From Bigelowiella natans CCMP2755 (taxonomy: Eukaryota; Cercozoa; Chlorarachniophyceae), in contig ADNK01000770.1 in assembly GCA_000320545.1 (NCBI GenBank), forward strand, positions 1-64,000: DNA of 64,000 nucleotides. Direction: 5' to 3'. The position numbers and the translations under genes were made by a program. Positions 1 to 13,941 of the stretch are shown piece after piece. Each line of letters starts with the position of its first letter. Positions within the stretch are counted from its first letter, which is position 1. The notes under the pieces were generated by a model. The model was not told where the DNA came from and did no database searches. It saw only the letters and a list, made by a program, of their open reading frames with translations.

Positions 1-31
<31 letters not shown>

Positions 32-183
32 CAGGGTATGGTAGAACAGCTCGCAGGCACAAGAAACTTTGCTCACTCCTTATAAGATAAATAGACAATA
101 ACATAGGCATCATTGGGTAACCAAGATCTCAATGAAAGATGAAAGAAGAAGAAGAAGAAGAAGAAGAATGAGAAGGATGAAGG

Positions 184-226
<43 letters not shown>

Positions 227-446
227 CAGCGACGACACGCAACATGCCACACGCACACGCACACACACACACGCACACAAATAAACAAACACGTTTAGGC
301 AGCAGCATCATCGTGTGATTATTCGTAGATGTGAGTACAAGATGTTCGACGACATCTCCTACGTTGATAATATCATCCTCCTCCTCCTCCTCCTCATCAT
401 CATCATCATCATCGTGGTGATCTATTAAGAAGGTGATAGAATCGAT

Positions 447-477
<31 letters not shown>

Positions 478-1132
478 CTCCATGCTTCATCATCGTCCGA
501 AGTAAGTCGTGATGAGACTCTGGCAGCTTGTTGAGTTGTCCTAATACCTCTATGGAAGTGGAAGAGGAGGAGGAGGAGGAGAAACAATCAAAGCAAACAA
601 AACACATCAACGAACGCTTTCTTCAAGAAGAAGGTCTCCGCTATCGTCACACTTGAACCATGATGATTAGTCCTTTGTTGTTATTCCTCTGAGAACAGAA
701 TCTTGCACGCTTTTCATCATCATTATCATCATCATCATCATCGATCTCTCTTACTCTGTGCTTTCGCTGCCTTGACATAAAACCTCATGGCCGTTCCAAG
801 ATCGCCCAGAACCGCCTACGAAGAAGCATTGCGAAGAGTGCCGTCTCAAGCATGGAGTTGAAAGGCATGTGTATGATGGTTTTTGCGTTGGCTGATGACG
901 CTAATGAGACACTTCAGTGTAGTTGTACTATCTTCTTCTTCTTTCTTCTTCTTCTTCTTCTTCTTTCGGCGTTCATCTGAGGAGTAGCAGCTCGTAGGCG
1001 ACAACAGGACGAGGAGAGGATGGCGGCCTACTACCTCATGGAACCTTCCCAACCGGTAATAATCGTTGTGCAGCACTTCTCCCAACGGTCCAACCTTTTT
1101 TATGCGTGTCATCAGTCATCATTGGTGATAAG

Positions 1133-1175
<43 letters not shown>

Positions 1176-1621
1176 ATATTGCCGTGATGATACTCCGAAT
1201 CATGCATGACCGTCATCTCGTTGATCATGCTCGCTCCTCTTACCTCTGATGATAAGCGGTCTGGTTTGACGGGCTTGGGGTCTCTGCCAGTCACCTGCAA
1301 TCGAGGGAGAGATGTGAGGGAGGGGGGGCGGTGGTGGTGATGCTGCTGATGGTGATGATGAGGAGGAGGAAGAAGGAGGGGGAGAAAGCAAACGTATGCG
1401 CGCGCGCACACACACACACACATCTAGAAGAGAAGAATAGATTACCATGAGATATGTTTCAACCAGCGCCTTCTTCAACTCGTACATTGCCGGCCTACGA
1501 ATCAAAATCATAGAAAAAGGTCCTCTTTCACTTTCACGAACAATCTACTACTACTGCTACTACTACTACTGCGATAAGTATTCTAATACAAACTTGTTCT
1601 TCTTCTCTTTCTAGCAGTAGT

Positions 1622-1662
<41 letters not shown>

Positions 1663-1791
1663 GGTAGTGGTAGCTTGATGATTGTTGTAGCAACTATTAT
1701 AGCGGTGAGAGAGATGCTGCTGAAGTACTACATGGCTTAGCATGGACATCCCCCCCCCTTTCCATGCACCCCCTCATTATCGATTGATTTT

Positions 1792-1828
<37 letters not shown>

Positions 1829-1866
1829 GTCCTTGGGGTTATCCTGGAGGCAGGATGCAAGAACCT

Positions 1867-1909
<43 letters not shown>

Positions 1910-2714
1910 GCAGCAAGAAGAAGAGAACAACGACGATGACAACACCACGTGAAATCAGCATCCACCCCCCAAAGCAACACTCCGCCTCTCGATTTGTGCC
2001 CGCCGAAGGAAAAAACAACAACATCTCTATCATCCCTTCCTCCTTGTTTGTGAATTTGGGCAATTCTTCCTCCGACTACGATTGACTTTGAACTTGCTCT
2101 TTCACTCTCTCACACACACAAGTACACGCTCCCTTCCAAGTCTGCTGCTGCTGCTGCAACAGCATATTATTATTGTCATCATCATCGTCATCATGCTCAC
2201 TCATCAGCGGTTTGGCGGTCATTATTACAGCTGCCAGACGTGCCCTCAGCGGTGTGGGTAGAGCTCCTTCAACGGCCCGCGATCGTGCATTGCCTTTTGC
2301 GTGGACAATGCGGTACAGTGCCTGTGCAAAGGAGTTATATATAAGATGGAGAAGCAGAATCCTGTCATCATCATCATCATCATCATCATCACCATCATCA
2401 TCATCATTGTTATCATCTTTATCATCGCACCTCATCTCCAGTCTCACCAAGGGTCCACAGCACGCAAAGAGCGAGCCCCCATACGTCAGCTTTCGTCGTT
2501 GCCGACATGCCTGTATGTCCCCCCCCCCGCGCGCACAACAGGAGGATTGGAGAAGGAGAGAGAAAATGATCAAGAGAAGTGTTGCATCGTTCTTAGGGAG
2601 ATGAGGCTAATTTGTCCAGAACACCTCGAAGAAGAAGAATTAACACTCCTATACCCAACTCTTTCACGCGAGAACGGCACCAAATACGGAAAGAACAGCA
2701 GTGAAAGAGAGAGG

Positions 2715-2768
<54 letters not shown>

Positions 2769-3166
2769 AATATATTCCAGTAGTACCACCGCCCCTTTTT
2801 CTGATCTCTGGCGCTCTCCAATAGCGAAGTGAGGCGGGGAGGCGACGTCGGAAGCCCTTCGTCACTGGTACAGGAACGCGCAAGCCAACTCGCACAATCA
2901 CTCGTAGTCCTGGATGGTGATGATTAATGGGTCATTCATTCATAGTTCAACGACGACGACTAAAATGAAAAGTTGCTCGATATATATATTGTTTGTTGTT
3001 GTTGTTGATGATGATGATCACGGGTTGATTGGTGCTGTCCTTGCTCTAAATAAAATCGATGCATGTGCGTGTTCGTTCAATACTGACTGACCCCCTCTAG
3101 AGCCGGAGGAAGTACTGGCAGTGGCCGCGGCAGCGGCGGCAGCGGCGACCTTCTAGGTTGATATAG

Positions 3167-3204
<38 letters not shown>

Positions 3205-3538
3205 TCAGTGCCGCACACATTCACAACAGGGCGAAGGCTTCCTACACGGAATTACAACTAGGAAATCTCCGTTAGCGCCTGGTACTATTATTATCATTTG
3301 CTACCGCCGAAACGGCTGCAGCGGAGTCCCCGATTTCTATGTCTCCAAAGGAACGTCCGCCATGCTTTCGGAGTTTCGTTGTCCTGTTCTTTGCATCTTG
3401 TGCTAGCGGCACCGGGGGGGGCATGCGCTGCTCGACGGGGAACGCTAGCAAGCAATCAAGGCGAATATCCCCATGTACCTGATGATGATGATGATGATGA
3501 TAACACAACCAACCGGTTAGCAGCTGTTGTGAGTGATG

Positions 3539-3578
<40 letters not shown>

Positions 3579-3840
3579 TCATCAGCATCATCATCATCGT
3601 TATTATCATATCCTTGCTCGGATCAACTACTACTACTACTACTACTGCTACTGCTGCTACTTACCAGAGGTCCCCCTGAGAGTGAATGAAGGTGCGACAC
3701 ACCGGTTGCGGCTTGCACACATGCGTCTAATCGAGGAGCCAACGTTCCACGCACCCGCTCAAGAGAGTTTGCCTATCATCATAAGAGGAAACAATGGGGG
3801 GAAACCATTGGCTTTGTCGTTGCTATCAAATGCATCGTCC

Positions 3841-3874
<34 letters not shown>

Positions 3875-5318
3875 TATCATCATGTCGAGATAGGGAAATG
3901 GAGGAAGATTGGTAACAACCCAGTCGCGCATTGAGCCATACTCGGCCCACGGTGTGATTAAGACCTAATGACCATGGGTGGATAGATCGTCGTTTGAGAA
4001 GAAGAGGAAGAAGAAGAAGAAAAAAGGAGGAGGAGGGGGAGGAGAAAAAGTTCATCTTCAGAAACATTTATTCCGAAGATCTAGTAGATGATGGAAGGAG
4101 GAAGAGAGAGAATAGGGACGACATTGTAATTGTTGTGTATTTGTACCAAATTGCTGTTCCAGTCTTGTAAGATATCGTGCAGCATGCACACATTGGGATG
4201 TGCAGGGCAGCTGAGCCAACGCCAAGCAGCATGCAAAGGGCTGCCTTCTTTTCCATTCAAATCCCCGTCGTCGAGCTTGACTCTTATATCTGAATCCTCA
4301 TCCCATTTTTCCTCATACTTGGGCCTCTCCAACATGTCCTTGTGATATACCTTAGCCGCGAAGAAGATCTTCTCGCTGGCCTTGAGTTTCGTCGTTTTTG
4401 AAGAATCGTTGCAGAGCAGCTTCATCAGCACACCCGAGTTCCCATAGCGAGGCAGATAACCTGCATGGACAACGTAAGACCCGATTTTAGAGTCGGGTCT
4501 CCATGATCCAGGAAAGCGAATGGGCTCTCCATCCCAAACTCCCCCCAGGATCATTCTGCATCTCTTCCTTCCTTCTTCCCTCCACCCCTCCTTAGGGTAT
4601 GCCTTTTTCGCAGCAGCGACCGCATTCCGAATCTTCTCAATTTCGAATTGTTCACGGTATCGAGCAGCCTGGTCTGCCTTCCCGTCCTTTGGTTGTTTAG
4701 AATGGAGAGGCACAATAGCAGCATCATCACTCTTAGAAGTATCCGGCTCCTCCTCCACATCAGGCTTGTTCTGCGCCTTCTTCTCCTTCTTCTTCATGTT
4801 CTTCGCCAAAGCCCACGAAGAGGGGTCGTCACTCGTGTATCTTGTCTTCCCTATCCATGAGTCAAGTGGCCCAAGGATGACGCGATTTTTGGTCGCAGGA
4901 TCGAAGCTCTCATCGATATGGACGCTCCACTTGATTTCACCTGGATCGAAGCAACCCGGTCTTGAATACCTTTCTACGAGAATAGCCATCTGCATCTTTT
5001 GTACCGGTCTGCCATCCAGGTCTACCAGACGGAATTCTAGGACATCTGAAAAGCTACCCCCACTATTACCACTAGGCTTACGCTGGTCGTCTTCACAGCG
5101 CTCGTGGCCTGTATTGCGTTGATTGTCGCCCAGCCCAAGGGACGGGCGGATGCAAATTGCCTTGTCCTTCGGCGAGAAATCCAAAGTGTACTCGCTTTGT
5201 TGTCTTCCCAGCATCAGCAAGTCCCTACTACTATTTGGTGGACAAAAAAACAAAATTAAGATCGCAGGATGCTGATGATGTAGCAACACCCGTCCGTCGG
5301 CAGCTCTAACACATTCAT
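32..5318 (-). CDS. Divergent protein kinase, many exons, 3' end off the window
   Basis: Eighteen exons join in frame to 758 codons: 5318-5290, 5230-4147, 3964-3917, 3772-3665, 3478-3305, 3152-3092, 2909-2790, 2510-2431, 2321-2229, 1864-1827, 1494-1446, 1294-1244, 1094-1035, 815-755, 640-606, 547-478, 358-293 and 78-32; the last ends at a GT donor, so the gene continues leftward. After about 260 residues of unknown N-terminal region comes a kinase fold: a glycine-loop-like segment, FFAAKVYHK (Lys about 303), HPNV, a hinge reading WAEYGSM, HLHS then VHGDIRLDC (His about 425), IGDSA where DFG should stand (about 471-476), YWRAPE (about 531-536), KADVWGLAL and CLQDNPKDRP. The C-terminal 130 residues are helical and unrecognised. 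The catalytic-loop Asn is Cys and DFG reads DSA, so activity may be weak or absent. Fold assignment is firm. The donor near 2790 and the exact start are less sure. Confidence 0.85.
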
Positions 5319-5811
5319 TCGAACACACAAACGGAGGAGGGCAGCTGGGGCGTGCGTGCGTGCTGCACGGAGACGATGAGATGCAGGAGTTCTGTCAATG
5401 AACCGAAATGAAAAATGCAAAAAAATGGAACCCACCAAATTGATCTCCCCAGGCTGCCTGGAGGGACAGCGAGGCGGGATGGCGGGGATGGAGCTAGAGG
5501 GGGGAAAGCGTGATCGCAAGGAGAAATGCTCTCAAATCGAAAACGCATCTCTTTCTACCCGTAATTGCCATTTTTTTATGTCTCTCCTGCTAAACATAAG
5601 GCATCCTATTGTCGTCATCGTCGCTAAACTCCTGAAAAAAGTACTATATTTTTTCGGCTCTGATAGCAAGTGAAATGGAACGGAATCCACCACGGAACCC
5701 ATTACTCGTTCGATGCGTCCGCCCCGTCCCGTGCAATGATGCTGAGATGATGATGATAGTGAGGAGGAGGAGGAGGAGGAGAAGGAGGAGCCGCAGCTTC
5801 TACACCTAAAA

Positions 5812-7183
5812 ATGATCATTGCCCAGGGAGGGTTGCTGCTACTCCTGGCACTTTTGCCGATCTGCCCAGGTGACAACAGTCCGCACCATCGGACCCCCTT
5901 ATTCTCTCACCCCTCCAATCATCCACAGTGTCAGGAGGCAAAAGGGATTTAAGCATCTTTTTGTCCAACCTTCCGTCCAAAGTTTCTAGGAAATCTATTC
6001 GATACTGGTTTGTATGAGCCTTCGCTTCAAGTGTTCTGCATGGTAATGACATCTGTGTACCAAACAGGCTCTCCACAGAAGGGAATGTGAAAGACATCGA
6101 GATCTATTATGGAAAGACAAACTCCAGTGCTGTGGTCGAGTTCCGAAGTCTAGAGAAGGCCAAGCTAGCTGTAAATACTCTCAACCAGAAGCCATTTAAT
6201 AACCACAACGTGTCGGTCTGTTGGTTCAGGCGCAAACTCCTGAAAGGGCCAGGTTGTTGATTTAGAAGAAAAGAGGGAGAATAAGGGAATAGCAATGGTT
6301 TGAAATTCTTTCTGATGCAAAGGACCTCCTCCCCATTTGTTGTCTCATCATGATATACTAACGTTACAATTTTATCCACAGGGATACCCGATCGCAAACC
6401 AGACGAATATTTCAGCTTCAACGGGCTGACATTTGTGGTGACAGGGACCTTAGACCGTAAGAAGCTGATGAACATCATCACTGAGAATAAGGTGGTGTTG
6501 TTGTTGAAACGATTCCTCGTAGTCTTAATCATCATACTGTATCCATTTGGTTCGCATAATCCAGGGGAAGGTTTCAGGCATCTTGCATCAGAGAGTACAC
6601 TACGTTGTAGCTGATGATGGGGCCGTTACAAGGAACACGCAGAAAATAAGGAGAGCGAATACATGGGACAAGCCAATCGTCACAGAGTATATAAATAAAC
6701 GTGATTGTGTGTGTTGCTCATTGTACTCATAGGATCCTCCCTTTCTCAGAAACTTCTTGGTAGACAGCCTGAAAGCAAAGAAACTTCTCGATGCGAGGAA
6801 ATACAGGCCCCGTGGAGAAAAAGTGGAGCTCCAGAGTGACTTTATTCCTTCTCAGAAAGAACTTGAGGTTGTTCTTCTTATATCAAGTCGTATGACATGA
6901 ACAACGCACAACTATTTTACATGAAGATGACCGCGTAGTATATTATCAGGATCCGAAGCCTCAAGGAGAACCCCCTCCCCCGCCTGAAGATGTACTGATA
7001 AAAAGATTTCTGTCTAACAATAATGGCCCAATAAAAAGAAATGTGTCATCATCATCAAAAATCATGGCCAGAGCAGGAAAGCGCAAAATATTGATGAGCA
7101 CTAGAAAAATGAAAAAGAATGCCGCTGGTGGAATGAAATGTTTAACCGACGCTCTGGTTGAGAACAAAAAGGTCATTGAGTAA
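5812..7183 (+). CDS. RRM plus BRCT protein with N-terminal signal peptide
   Basis: Seven exons (5812-5869, 5935-6007, 6068-6252, 6382-6491, 6565-6686, 6750-6867, 6950-7183) give 299 residues; all introns are GT-AG, 60-129 bp, with consistent phases. The N-terminus is a run of leucines ending in LLPICPG, a typical signal peptide with almost no n-region. Next comes an RNA-recognition motif (RNP2-like LSIFLSNLP, then SSAVVEFRS at the RNP1 position), then a BRCT domain (FNGLTFVVTGTL, GKVSGILHQRVHYVVADD, PIVTENFLVDSL). The tail is basic and ends in KKVIE. Nucleic-acid and repair-type domains behind an ER signal would suit import into a plastid or its surrounding compartment; that is inference. It lies about 500 bp from the divergently transcribed kinase gene. 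Confidence 0.85.
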
Positions 7184-7788
7184 TAATAAATTACAATTTT
7201 GGCTCTGCAATTCCTACTATAGCCTGTATGCAGCAACATCGCACAGCCAACGCGTAGATCTACATGTGTATGTGTAACGTATGCAGGCAGTGGCGGACAA
7301 TGTGCAATATAGCAATAATTAGTGTTATATGTGTCCATGCACTTGCATGCTACGACGCTAGACATCAACCATAACGTACGGCATGGAGCTAGTATGGGGA
7401 TCGGAGCACTACTATAGATTAGGATGTATCATGCATATATGCACCGCATGCGCTGTGCTGTGACATAAAACATTACAATTCTCGGCATTGCCACAAATAG
7501 TTACCCATATCATGCATATTGGCCACCTCTAGCGTGTACTGTGCTAAGCGTATGGCCGGCTAGTTCCGCAGCTAATCGGCGCATATTGTGTGCAGCTGCT
7601 ATACTTTGTTCAATTGTAGCTAGCTGCCAATCTTATTCAGCAGTTGCTTGAGGTTGAGACGCTCGCCCCATAAAATCAGTTTACAGCGTCGGCATATCAT
7701 GCATGGGAAATAAAAACACGTATGTCTACCCTAGATATTCAAAATTTAGCGGAGTCAAGCGAAATGATTTACAAGACACATACTAGGG
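7184..7788. other. Gene-free spacer rich in palindromic words
   Basis: This is the 3' flank of two convergent genes. It has AT-rich sequence with many self-complementary words (CATG, GCATGC, TAGCTAGC). No reading frame with splice-site support was seen. It resembles the other spacers described below but lacks a clear copy of the shared core. Confidence 0.5.
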
Positions 7789-10588
7789 TCATAAAACTCT
7801 AACTTCAGCCTCTGAGGTTGACTTGGGTTCTATCATCCCTGCACCATCCTCAAATCCAGAATGTTCCTCAATATTCCCTAAATCGCTCCCTATGCTATCA
7901 ACATCGAGGGGATTTCCTACTATCTGCCGGGACTTGTGATCATGTTCTTGGCTTGTAGAACGACTTCGACTACCAATTCTTCCCTTTTGTGTTACATTTA
8001 CATACACACAAAGCCATACCATATTTTGCGAGTGAATCGATTGCAATCTGTCCCTCATTTCGTTGTGATGCGTATTTTAGATTAAAAATATCCCCCCACA
8101 CGCCTCCCTCCCCCCCCTTCTGCAATCATTTGAATGCATCTGATCTGTGAATACTCTTTTGATTTCGTAAAAATATTGGGTTGGCAGACGATACAGATGA
8201 CGACCAATGGCCCACCCACAAGTCAATTAATAATATCCAAGAAGTAGGGGAGGGGATGACGGGAGATGGTAAAAGGGGGAAAGAACTATTTCATACTTTG
8301 TGAAACCATATCAATCATATGTGATCGCCGTGACCATGAATGTCCGCTCCTCTCTCTCTCTCTGTCTCTCTCTCTTATCTTTCCCCTTCCCTGTTTCCCT
8401 CCCTCATCCCCTTCTCTTCTCACCTCCCCAAGAAGGGTTTCATTGGCTGAATCTGGTTTCGGAGAGGTGTAGTAGGCAATAGCGAAGAAGATGATCGCAA
8501 AGCCACTCCAACCTGGAAGCAGCAGCAGCAGCAGCAGCAGGCAATAATGATATGGCGGCAAGGAAATAATACACGAATGCTGCCCACATTCTAGAACAAG
8601 AGACAGCTATGAAAGGGCGCAATGAGAATGATCACGAATAGCCACTCGCTACAACTATTGGCTGAGCATTATACGCTCGTGAATTACCCAAAATAATCCT
8701 GAATCCAAGCGTCAGCGAGCCATACTCCTGCGATGATAATAACAAATACGAGGAGAGATGTGGCGGTGGTTGGTTGCTCAGCAACATGGCTACTTGTTCG
8801 TATGAAGCGCCGATGATGGATGATCATATGCGAGTAGTAGTGTCGATGAGAAAGATTGGTCCATCGATTGATTTGTCAAACAACATGAGAAGAATAAAGC
8901 GCACAATGCTACATCGTAGCGGTGGCATCAAGCAAAATTAAGTTGCCAGGAGCTTTGCTGTATTGATAAAAAGCTGGAAGGCCGGAGTGTGACGATGATT
9001 GGTTGGTTGATTGATTGATTACCTCCGATATCAAACCGGAAAGGAACGGGGAGAGAAAGTACCCAAACAAGTTGAATAGGATGGCGGCGAAAGACGACCC
9101 GACCTGCAAGAAGTCGCAGCAGATTGTGCCGAAATTTAATCACCCGTATAATGATGATGACGATGATGATGCTGCTGATGATGATAAAAATGATAATCGC
9201 TGGATACTGCTGATGGTTTTTTGAGTACCGTGCTATTGACACATCATCATCATCATCATCATCATTATCATCATCGCGAACTAGTTATGCAGGCTGCGTT
9301 GAATGGCCGTTTCCTCAAAACTAAAAGTAAGCAAAGCTCTACCACTGGTTTACCGTCCGTATATTCGTGGGGATAACAGATATGAATATTCCTGAGCCTC
9401 CAGGTAATACCTAAGGGCCAGCATTATCACCGCCACCACCCCCCCAACGACAAAGAGAAGAAACAATCAGGAGAACCACCAATGTCTTCAAGAATGGGGA
9501 GGAGGACATCATCACCAAACACGGCCTAACTCGGTCAGCAATCTACAGTGCGCAAGTACCGCTCCCCCGAAGAACAGCAGCACCCAAAGCAAGGCCGTTG
9601 CTTCCCAGGTATTATACACAGCAGTCACGAACACCGCAGCTACTGACGCCAGAATCCCGAAAACAAGGCACCACTGCATTGTGTACATGATGATGATGAT
9701 GATGATGATGATGATAATGATGCGTAAGAACGACGATGCAGATATATATTTTAAGATGGATACGAATCAATGAAGAGCATCAGTGTTTGTCACAGCATAC
9801 ATGCACTCCCTCCTTGTTCCTCCCCCCCCCGAATTGTTCATCTCCCGTATCATGGTCGGTTGCATGCATACCCCGATAGCTTTTCGTCTTTGCGCTGTGC
9901 TTTTGTACCTAATATTTAAGGGGAGGGGGGAGGAGGAGGGGGGGGGGGGGGGGATATCAATCAATGCAGCCGCACAATGTTATTGTTGGCCTCAGAAGCA
10001 GCAGAAATATTGGTTGCTCTTGGGTGGTATTGTAGGAGTTCCCATCTGTGTGGCCACAAAAAGATCCTTTGGGTGTTCTAATTCATCATCATCGTCACCA
10101 TCACCTTCACCATCTGCCATCCGTATTCTTCTCCCTCATTGTTTTTTTTTTTGGTATGAAAAATGTAGTTTAGAAGATGGCTACTACCCTCCAATATACT
10201 CCACAAACCAGCCCCCGAATATCACTCCAGCTACAGGTGCTGATAGGAGGAGGAGGAGAGGAGGAGGAGGAGGAGGAGGAGGAGGAGGAGGAGGATGTTG
10301 ATGCCGAAGACAGAACGATGGCTACACATGCTCGTCGTATCTATCTGTGCGTGTGGTCCCATGATATGATCATGATTATGATTATCATCCATTGCGTTCT
10401 TATTGAAGCACGTAGTAAGGACGCACTTCTGTGAGTGAACGACGGCTTTATAGATAAGCTAGTAGCCTTGTTCCACTTGCTCGCCATGTACTACTTCTAG
10501 TGTTACTACTACTGCTGCTGCTGCCGCTACTACTTCACCCATCATCAGGGCTGCTAATACTATCATTCGCAGCAACCCAAAGTGCAAG

Positions 10589-10637
<49 letters not shown>

Positions 10638-13600
10638 GAGAGAGAGAGAGGGGAGATAGAGACCTGTTGCACTTGTGAGCAGAAACTGCCCTCGGACCAC
10701 CTTTTCGTTGCCCTGTGAGACAACAACAATTACGGTAGGTTAGTAGGTGGATTGGAAGAAGAAGAGATAAACTATTACTACTGCTAGTAGTAGTAGTAGT
10801 AGTAGCAGCAGCAGCAGCAGCAGCAGGGGAGCAGTGGCGATGGTGGCGGCGGCGGTGGTGATGGTAGTGGTAGAGCTTATGGTACAAGCGCTCAGCGATT
10901 GCTGTATTATGTGTCGATGACGATGGTGCTTATAGCGACTTAGTTGCGTGCGTGCGTGCGTGTGTCGTACGTTCAGTTCCGATTCTAAGTAGTCCGTCGC
11001 CCAGTACCTAAACCAGATCATTATTTTACAATGAAAGAGGAGGAGGAGTAGGAGAAGGAGGAGGAGGAGGGGGAAGTAAGTGAGCAGTTAGCAGCAAGCG
11101 GTAGTAAGGAGCGAGGGCATATCCTCGTAACTCGCAAGAACTACCGCACGAAGTTATTCGCCTGTGTTTTGTGTGTGCTCCCTCTGTGCGTGCAGCGCAG
11201 ATAGTACACATTCATTCTAGACGGCATCTTCATTATCTTCATCAACGGCATCTATCATCATAACGATAACGATTGAAATCACTGCTACTGCCACCACTAC
11301 TACTACTGCTACTTCCACTGCTACTGCAAAGTGTGTGCATATCATCATATGTTGTTCACTGACTGTATTCCTGTGACCACGAAGTAGAGCGCGGAGAGGG
11401 AGAAGACAATGGACATGTAGGTTGCGTTGGTCACTAACTGAAACATCAGTTGATATATCGTGTGAGGTGAGAAATAATTCATTGATTGAGGTTGCTAGTC
11501 GCTGGGTGATAGCAGCGGTACGGCTTCTTCTTCTCCTTCTTAGGAGGAGGAGGAGGAGGAGAGCATGGGTACAAACGAGGAGACAATGGCGATATCTATT
11601 CTGATGGTGGTGGAGGGAGCTGCTTACCATCCAGACAGCATTCAGGTAACTGACCATGGCTGACGAGAACAACAAGATGAAGATGAAGAAGAAGAAGAAG
11701 AAGAAGAAAATGAAGATTATAGTGATGCTGAAAGACGCAACCAGGGAAATTGTATATCATATGGTTGGCCAGGCATCATTGTTGTGTTGTGGATTAAATG
11801 AAACGAGGAGACAGGTGTTAATCTTTGTTCATTTTTCTCGTAAAACGACCCAACCTATTATCGAATTCCGACGTGTTGTCCTCGTACCTATACAGAGTTT
11901 AACATTCGCCGACAAACAAGACTTTAAAGAATTTCAACGAACATTCCACAGATTATTGAGAGATTGAGATAATAGAGAAATGTCTGCAGCAATGATGTTA
12001 AGAAGAAGAAGAAGGAGAAGAAGAGGAGGAAGATGAAGAAGAAGAAGAAACGTTGGAGTGAGTACTACCACCACCACTCTCCATGAACTCAGGCGTCACG
12101 ACAAAACCGCCTCTCCATCCGGAAATAGGAGTCCCTGGTGATAACAACGGTATTGATGTATTTGTACTTCGCTAATCAGTCGTTGAATCTCGTAAAAATG
12201 AAATAATTATTTATGCATTGCCGTTGAGCCATCTTATCTGCATGTTGTTGCATTTTTCCTTGCGGAATCTCCTCTACGCAGCATTGCCCAGGCAGAGCAG
12301 CAACCTGTTCCATGTGCTGCTTTCGTTTGAATACCCCCAGTCAGAGCAGGAGCATCAACCTCCTCGTCATTGGCTCCCTGTTGCATTCACACACAATTAA
12401 TATTCGGCCGACAGAAAAAACAAGGGGGGGAGATAATAACTCCATCATAGCCTAGCCTGACGTAGAATGTAACTGGAGAAGCAAAATGAATGAGCCTTTC
12501 CATTGTCATCATCGTAATCATCATCATCATCATCATCATCCGCTGCTTGCTGCTCAGCTGTGCTAAATAAGAGGTGGATCAACCCCCCCCCCCTTCCCCC
12601 CACCTTTTCATCGCTGACATTTGAGGAATCTGTGAGTACGAGCTGGGGTGCACGCTCTCCTGATCAACAACGGCACGAACAATGAAAATGGTGCCTGTGT
12701 GTTGTGTGTGTTGTGTGTTTCCTTCACGATGGGCATTGGCGCGACTGCAGCACATGAACGGCAGTGCAACTGCAAAGAGAATATAGTAATATAGTGGCCG
12801 GTTTCTCCACCTGCATCAGTGGCAAAATCGGTCGACGGAAGCTCTTGCTGCGAGGGATGTTCATGTTTTGCATCGTCGCTAGGTACAAGAAAGGTCTGAT
12901 GATTAATATTCGCAGCAACTTAGCGACATGGTGTCCCGATGATAAGGCAGGATGGCGTGGGAGGAAGAGGAGAAAGAGGAGGAGCAGGAGGGGGAGGAAG
13001 GGGAGAAGGCCGAGGGAGAAATTGATCATATTATTGTAAACGGTGCTACCGATGAGAGTCTCACGCCACTTCCGCTGGTGTAGTTCATAGCTTTTCGAGC
13101 TATATCGCCCAAATGATTGGTACTCCTAATATATATAAAAATCATTCCACATCATACCTCTTCGCGGGAGGGGAAAGAAGGAAGAAGAAGAAGAAGAAGA
13201 AGAAGAAGCAGCAGCAGCAGCAGCAGCAGCAGCCACGCCGACGTTGACCTGTGCGCACGCGTGCTGCATGTTCAAGAGACATTCTTTTTGAAAGAACGCC
13301 TTGGGGAGAAGAAAAATTGAGACGTGGCGGTGATGATGATGATGATGGTGGTGGTAGAGAACAGCATCAAATACTACCTTGGAGTGCCTTCTCCTGTTCT
13401 AGACACCTTCAGGTCGCTCTCCCAGAGACTAATGAATTACACAATGGCGGTCATAATAATGCTGCTGCTGCTGATGATGATGACGACGATGACGACGATA
13501 GGATCCTCCTCCTCCTCCTCCTCCTCCTCCTCCTCCTCCTCCTCCTCCTCCTCCTCCTCCTCGGACACCATAAAGTAGCTGAGTCCGCTTAAGGAAATGA

Positions 13601-13909
13601 TCCCACCTTACAGTGTGCGGTCTTTTCTTCCGGAATTTTTCGTTGACCTGAACACACGGCAGCACAGCAAAGAGATCATGCTCTCAGGATTATTATTCAA
13701 GTGGCAAACTAGTAGGCTTTTATGCTCGGCGTTGTGGACCGCCAGACCGCTGTTGTTGCATTAGGGAAGTTTGGTGCTGTTGTTCCGCGGAGAATCAACA
13801 GAATGAGGAGTCGTCGTCGTTGTCGTCGTCTATCAGCACAACTCACGTTTATATGTCGGCTTGGAACTGTCCAGACACCGATGCAATATGGGGTCACCAC
13901 TATGACCTG

Positions 13910-13941
<32 letters not shown>

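Noticed and set aside
425-2783. Short frames encoding poly-Ser, poly-His, Tyr-Ile and Val-Cys repeats
   Set aside because: They are translations of microsatellites in introns of the kinase gene.
12810-12892. Plus-strand exon with an MFS-like motif (SGKIGRRKLLLRGMF), suggesting a second transporter gene on the opposite strand
   Set aside because: The antisense exon 12878-12811 fits the Spinster-like gene in phase at both ends, and no further plus-strand MFS exons could be chained. It is a shadow.
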